DNA from: Spirochaetota bacterium | GTDB taxonomy: Bacteria; Spirochaetota; Leptospiria; Turneriellales; Turneriellaceae | NCBI GenBank assembly: GCA_963205035.1 | Contig: CAUJII010000125.1 | Location: 1-16,415 of the forward strand | DNA: 16,415 nucleotides | Reading direction: 5' to 3' | In this document: positions 13,400-16,415 of the stretch, one piece after another | Layout: each line of letters opens with the position of its first letter | Numbering within the stretch: position 1 is the first letter of the stretch | Translations under genes and position numbers: made by a program | Notes under the pieces: model-generated | The model's database searches: none | What the model saw: only the letters and a program-made list of their open reading frames with translations | What the model was told of the DNA's origin: nothing

Positions 13400-14149
13400 A
13401 TGGAAGACAAGAGGCCGCAGACGACGACGCGTCAAAGAATCTTTCTCGCGCTTGCGACTTACATCCCCTCGCTTGGTCTTTATTTTTTTCCGCTGGGGTT
13501 ACTCCCACAACGAGAAGCGCACAACATGACAACCGGTTGGGATGCTTGGGTGCCGTTCGTGCCGCAGGCAATCGTCGTCTATGCGCTGGTGCCCGCCGTT
13601 CTGATTCTTCCTTTTATGCTCATTCGCAATCGACGCACTCTTTTCCGTTTCACTGTGGGAGTTCTCGCACTCGCGCTGGTTGTTTTCCTGAGTAGTCTCT
13701 TCTTTCCTGTGCACACACCCCGGCCGGGAATCCCGACTCAAGAGAATTTTTCGTTTTGGTCCGTGGCGCTGCTTTACACTGTCGATTCTCCCGCACGGGG
13801 ATTCCCCAGTTTGCTTGCGGCGCTTGTGGTTTTGAGCTTGAGCGCGGTGGGTTCTTTGACGCGCCGCGTGTCTTATGCCGCGACTCTGACAGCGGTCATG
13901 ATAATTCTCTCGGCGCTCGTTCTGAGCCAACAATCGTTACTTGCTGCGATCTCAGGCTCGCTCTTAGGGCTGGGCGTCTACCTTCTTTGGGTGCGTCCCG
14001 CGATTCGCGACTCTAACGGTAGTGCCGACAATACGAGTCACATTCAGAAATCGTTGCGTCATGCGCTTGGCCTGAGTGCTGCGATTATATTGCTTGCGTA
14101 TCTCCTCTTTTCAGTCGGCTTACGCTTTTCCGTTTTGCTACCGGTGTGA
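13400..14149 (+). CDS. PAP2-fold membrane protein lacking catalytic histidines
   Basis: The 249-residue protein has about six membrane helices and the layout of the PAP2/inositol-phosphotransferase superfamily, which moves phosphate groups on lipids at the membrane surface. The first motif remains as PVHTPRPG (103-110). The second, normally FPSxH, reads GFPSLLAA (134-141) with L139 in the His position. The third, normally QHxxxD near the next-to-last helix, reads SQQSLLAAISG (176-186) with S179 for His and A183 for Asp. All catalytic residues are therefore missing although length and frame are intact, so this is probably a pseudoenzyme that binds lipid or has another role. The assignment rests on motif spacing. 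Start at 13400 lacks a clear ribosome binding site. It converges on the GDPD gene with a 2-bp gap. Confidence 0.7.
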   Translation: MEDKRPQTTTRQRIFLALATYIPSLGLYFFPLGLLPQREAHNMTTGWDAWVPFVPQAIVVYALVPAVLILPFMLIRNRRTLFRFTVGVLALALVVFLSSLFFPVHTPRPGIPTQENFSFWSVALLYTVDSPARGFPSLLAALVVLSLSAVGSLTRRVSYAATLTAVMIILSALVLSQQSLLAAISGSLLGLGVYLLWVRPAIRDSNGSADNTSHIQKSLRHALGLSAAIILLAYLLFSVGLRFSVLLPV

Positions 14150-14151
14150 TC

Positions 14152-15099
14152 TTATTTGAGGCTCTTCGCAACTTTCACCAATCGGTCGGGATAATCTGAA
14201 ATAATTCCATCGACTCCCATTTGCAACAGCTCACGCATTTTATCTTCATCGTTGACAGTCCAAGGGATGACTGCCATTTTTTTTGCATGCGCTTCGTTCA
14301 AAAAATCAGGCGTGCAATAGAGCCAATAGGGCGAGATAATGTCGGCTTTGACGCGCAATGCCTCGGCGAGAATTTCAGTGCGCACGCCGCCGCCAAGACC
14401 TGCGTACATCTTGAACCCCTGCCAATAGCTTGGGCGAAAAAGCGCCGAAGTCCGCACCGTGGGATTTCTCGCTTTGACGAGTGGCAAGACTTCTATCGCG
14501 AAAGATTGTATAGTGATGCGCTCTGCTAATCCCGAGGTTTTTATGGAATGCGTCATGAGGTCTGCAAATTCTGTTAGCTGCGCCAGTGTCGCTTGACCAT
14601 CGCCGGGTATTCCCGGAAACTTCGCCTCGACGTTGAAGAGAACCGACCGCAGCTTTGGATTCTTTTGCTCTGCCTTATTAAACTTCACAAAAAATTCATC
14701 GAGCGACAAGAGTTTCTCATGTGGACTCACTTTCTGCTCGGGAAACTGAGAATTTGCAAGAGAGCCGCAGTCGAATGCCTGAAGTTCCGCAAGCGTCATG
14801 CCGCGTATCGCTTGGCGTTCGAGTGTTTGCCCGTCGGATTTGCGGCAAATAGAAGGGTTGATTTCCGAATCGTGGTGAATGACAAGTTTCAAATCTTTGG
14901 TGACATTCGTGTCGAGCTCCAACACGGTTGCGCCCTCTTGGAGCGCACGCTCAAAAGCAGCCCACGTATTTTCTGGAGCGAGACCTCGTGCCCCTCGGTG
15001 GCCTTGTAATTCGGGTGTAGGTAAAAGACGTGTTGCCGGTGCCGATGCGCACGAATAAAGAAGGAATAGCAACGGCAAGACAGTATATCGTTTTCTCAT
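14152..15099 (-). CDS. lipoprotein glycerophosphodiester phosphodiesterase
   Basis: The enzyme hydrolyses deacylated phospholipid headgroup diesters to glycerol-3-phosphate and an alcohol. The 315-residue product has a lipoprotein signal (MRKRYTVLPLLFLLYSC, C17 modified), placing it in the periplasm or outer envelope, similar to GlpQ-type enzymes. The TIM-barrel motifs are complete: GHRGARGLAPENT with H34, R35, E43 and N44; ELD with E61 and D63 as metal ligands; and VIHHD with H76 as the second catalytic His. Near the end, PWTVNDEDKMRELLQMGVDGIISDYPDRL is the standard closing strand. AAAGG lies 7 bases before the ATG. Length is normal. The neighbouring gene is PAP2-like, but the two converge, so they are not co-transcribed. 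Confidence 0.95.
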   Translation of the reverse strand: MRKRYTVLPLLFLLYSCASAPATRLLPTPELQGHRGARGLAPENTWAAFERALQEGATVLELDTNVTKDLKLVIHHDSEINPSICRKSDGQTLERQAIRGMTLAELQAFDCGSLANSQFPEQKVSPHEKLLSLDEFFVKFNKAEQKNPKLRSVLFNVEAKFPGIPGDGQATLAQLTEFADLMTHSIKTSGLAERITIQSFAIEVLPLVKARNPTVRTSALFRPSYWQGFKMYAGLGGGVRTEILAEALRVKADIISPYWLYCTPDFLNEAHAKKMAVIPWTVNDEDKMRELLQMGVDGIISDYPDRLVKVAKSLK

Positions 15100-15229
15100 G
15101 GAATACCTTTGGAGTGAACACAGAGCCGGGGTAAATAAAGAATAACTCAGTCGCGCTAAGTCGTTGACAACGGCTGCAAACGTTGCGGCATAGATTGTCG
15201 AAAGACGAAGGAGGAGTTAAAGGCCTGCG

Positions 15230-15631
15230 ATGATCCAACGTAAAGACTTTATCCTTCGCCTGATCGATCAATTTGGCGAATTCTTGCGTCGGGTTTTTGA
15301 AACCAAGAAAGACGACAAGCACGCGGCAGGGCTTCTGGTCGAGTCTGCAATTCAGCAGATCACGACGCTCAACACGCAGCTTTTCGACATGCTCGACTTC
15401 GATAGCGTTGTGCGCATGGCAGAGCGGCATAAGCGTTTAACGGCACACGAGTGCGCTATCGTCGCGAGACTCCTTATCGAACGCGCCGAACTCCACGAAG
15501 AGAAAAATGCGCCGAAGGCTAAAGAGTTTTGGCTGCTTGCAGAGAAGCGCTATCTGAATCCCCACACCGATGTGGCCGAATTGTTGGAGTTCTTGCGTGC
15601 CTATTTCAATTCTTCTCAGGGCTCGGGATAG
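15230..15631 (+). CDS. small cytoplasmic protein of unknown function (DUF6483-like)
   Basis: The 133-residue product begins MIQRKDFILRLIDQFGEFLRRV and is predicted to be almost wholly helical and soluble, with no signal peptide, membrane segment or catalytic motif that I can see. The opening resembles DUF6483 proteins known to me mainly from other phyla; this match is from memory and uncertain. The later part (LTAHECAIVARLLIERAELHEEKNAPKAKEFWLLAEKRYL) could form TPR-like helix pairs. AAAGG sits 7 bases before the ATG, with a stronger GGAGGAG further up. The 130-bp divergent gap to the GDPD gene holds a TTGACA at 15164-15169 within the palindrome CGTTGACAACG, but no well-spaced -10 box. Confidence 0.75.
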   Translation: MIQRKDFILRLIDQFGEFLRRVFETKKDDKHAAGLLVESAIQQITTLNTQLFDMLDFDSVVRMAERHKRLTAHECAIVARLLIERAELHEEKNAPKAKEFWLLAEKRYLNPHTDVAELLEFLRAYFNSSQGSG

Positions 15632-15692
15632 GCCGCGCCCGTAGTTCTCAAAAATAATTGACTTAGCGAGGGGCCCTGGAACACACTCTCAT

Positions 15693-16367
15693 ATGCGCAA
15701 ATATATATTTTTCGTTGTATTAATACCACTTGTGGTGGCGTGCTCGACTTCAAAAATTTCAATCCGTAAAGAAGAGCTCAAAAAGATTAAGACAGTCGCC
15801 GTCATGCCGTTTACATCGACTGTCGCCGATGCGAAAGTAACGCGAGAAGCCACCGAAGTTTTTCGCGCAAGCCTTGTCGAAGCTGGCTTTTCTGTCGTCG
15901 AGCGAGAGAAGTTAGAGAAAATACTCAAAGAGAAGGAACTCGCACAGACCGGGCTGATTGAAAACAAGGCGCTCGAAACTTCGCAGTTTTTAGGCGCACA
16001 AGCGACACTCTTAGGCGAAGTGACCGGCTACAGCCTCAAAGTCGAAGACTACATGCGCACTGTCACAGAGCCAGGCGCTTACCCTGTAAATCCCAAGACG
16101 GGGCAGGCAGACACAACTCAGCCCCGGCTCTCGACGACAAAGCAGGTGCCCGACAAGCGCAAGACGTTTGAATTTCAGGTGATGGTGCGTTTGGTGAGTA
16201 ACGTCGACGGGACCACGATTTTTACGGTGCAAAACGAATACCCTGTGCAGACTTACACTGCCGACACTCCGGGGATTCATCCTTCGAGTCTCGATGAGTT
16301 CCGAGCGGCGATCTTGGCGCGCATGGCGACGGATTTAGAAAAGGCGCTCAAAGATGCACGTGAATAG
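15693..16367 (+). CDS. CsgG-like lipoprotein
   Basis: The 224-residue product carries a lipoprotein signal MRKYIFFVVLIPLVVAC with C17 in the lipobox. The mature part has the CsgG/LpoB-type fold pattern: KIKTVAVMPF as the first strand, an EVFRASLVEAGFSVVEREKLEKILKEKELAQTG helix-strand-helix segment, then FLGAQATLLGEVTGY. In the CsgG family this domain forms curli secretion pores; shorter relatives such as LpoB regulate cell wall synthases. No curli genes are nearby and the protein is shorter than CsgG (about 277), so pore formation is not assumed. A region of about 125-155, rich in Pro, Thr and Gln, looks like a loop. The ATG at 15693 lacks a close ribosome binding site. Its 3' end overlaps a converging frame by 20 bp. 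Confidence 0.88.
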   Translation: MRKYIFFVVLIPLVVACSTSKISIRKEELKKIKTVAVMPFTSTVADAKVTREATEVFRASLVEAGFSVVEREKLEKILKEKELAQTGLIENKALETSQFLGAQATLLGEVTGYSLKVEDYMRTVTEPGAYPVNPKTGQADTTQPRLSTTKQVPDKRKTFEFQVMVRLVSNVDGTTIFTVQNEYPVQTYTADTPGIHPSSLDEFRAAILARMATDLEKALKDARE

Positions 16368-16415
16368 TTAGTCGGTTCAGCGCGTCTTCTAAAGCTTGTT
16401 TAGCTTCGGTGAGGT
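16348..16415 (-). CDS. 3' end of a converging gene cut by the right edge
   Basis: One minus-strand frame is open from the window edge to TGA at 16348-16350 and reads LTEAKQALEDALNRLTIHVHL, an amphipathic helix typical of a protein C-terminus. The other two minus frames stop within 27 bases. It would overlap the CsgG-like gene by 20 bp, much like the 15-bp tgt/truA overlap in this window. Too little is visible to name it. Confidence 0.4.
   Translation of the reverse strand, partial: LTEAKQALEDALNRLTIHVHL

Overview
The window reads as chromosomal DNA of a Gram-negative bacterium, about half G+C. My best guess is a spirochaete of the order Leptospirales (Turneriella/Leptonema-like). The reasons are the number of exported lipoproteins with relaxed lipoboxes (LTGC, LYSC, VVAC), the CsgG-like and PGWG-motif membrane proteins, and divergence of the housekeeping proteins. 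This is inferred from protein style; no rRNA or tRNA gene is present to settle it.

Layout. Bases 1-137 hold a possible gene end and five tandem 13-bp units that run into the 3' end of a GFA-family gene (127-546, minus). A plus-strand block of core genes follows: a Kv-type potassium channel with a C-terminal zinc ribbon, tgt (queuine tRNA-ribosyltransferase, with an unusual N-terminal insertion), then truA on the opposite strand, dnaN (sliding clamp) and recF (TTG start). tgt and truA converge and overlap by 15 bp. dnaA and gyrB, the usual neighbours of dnaN-recF, are not here.

Bases 5859-7840 are an accessory minus-strand island built on two Fic-fold proteins of different predicted chemistry. 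One is a Fic adenylyltransferase with its own inhibitory helix motif and a C-terminal helix-turn-helix. The other is a Doc-type toxin behind a ribbon-helix-helix antitoxin. Each unit has its own palindromic operator-like DNA. Two small open frames that I cannot identify are coupled to these genes by overlaps.

Bases 7871-11891 (minus strand) hold a probable operon. It starts with an exported PGWG-motif membrane protein, followed by a large lipoprotein with about 13 tandem 44-50-residue propeller-type repeats, then a START/AHSA1-type protein. The first gene has no ATG/GTG/TTG start before its signal peptide and carries an in-frame, hairpin-rich insertion of about 130 bp. The second encodes its lipobox region within a near-perfect 30-bp palindrome. 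Palindromic repeats invading coding sequence are the most interesting theme of this window.

Bases 12123-16415 hold an acyl-CoA dehydrogenase, a PAP2-fold membrane protein that has lost its catalytic histidines, a lipoprotein glycerophosphodiester phosphodiesterase, a small cytoplasmic protein of unknown role, a CsgG-like lipoprotein, and the 3' end of a converging gene at the right edge. Lipid turnover and envelope function link several of these, but they are in separate transcription units.
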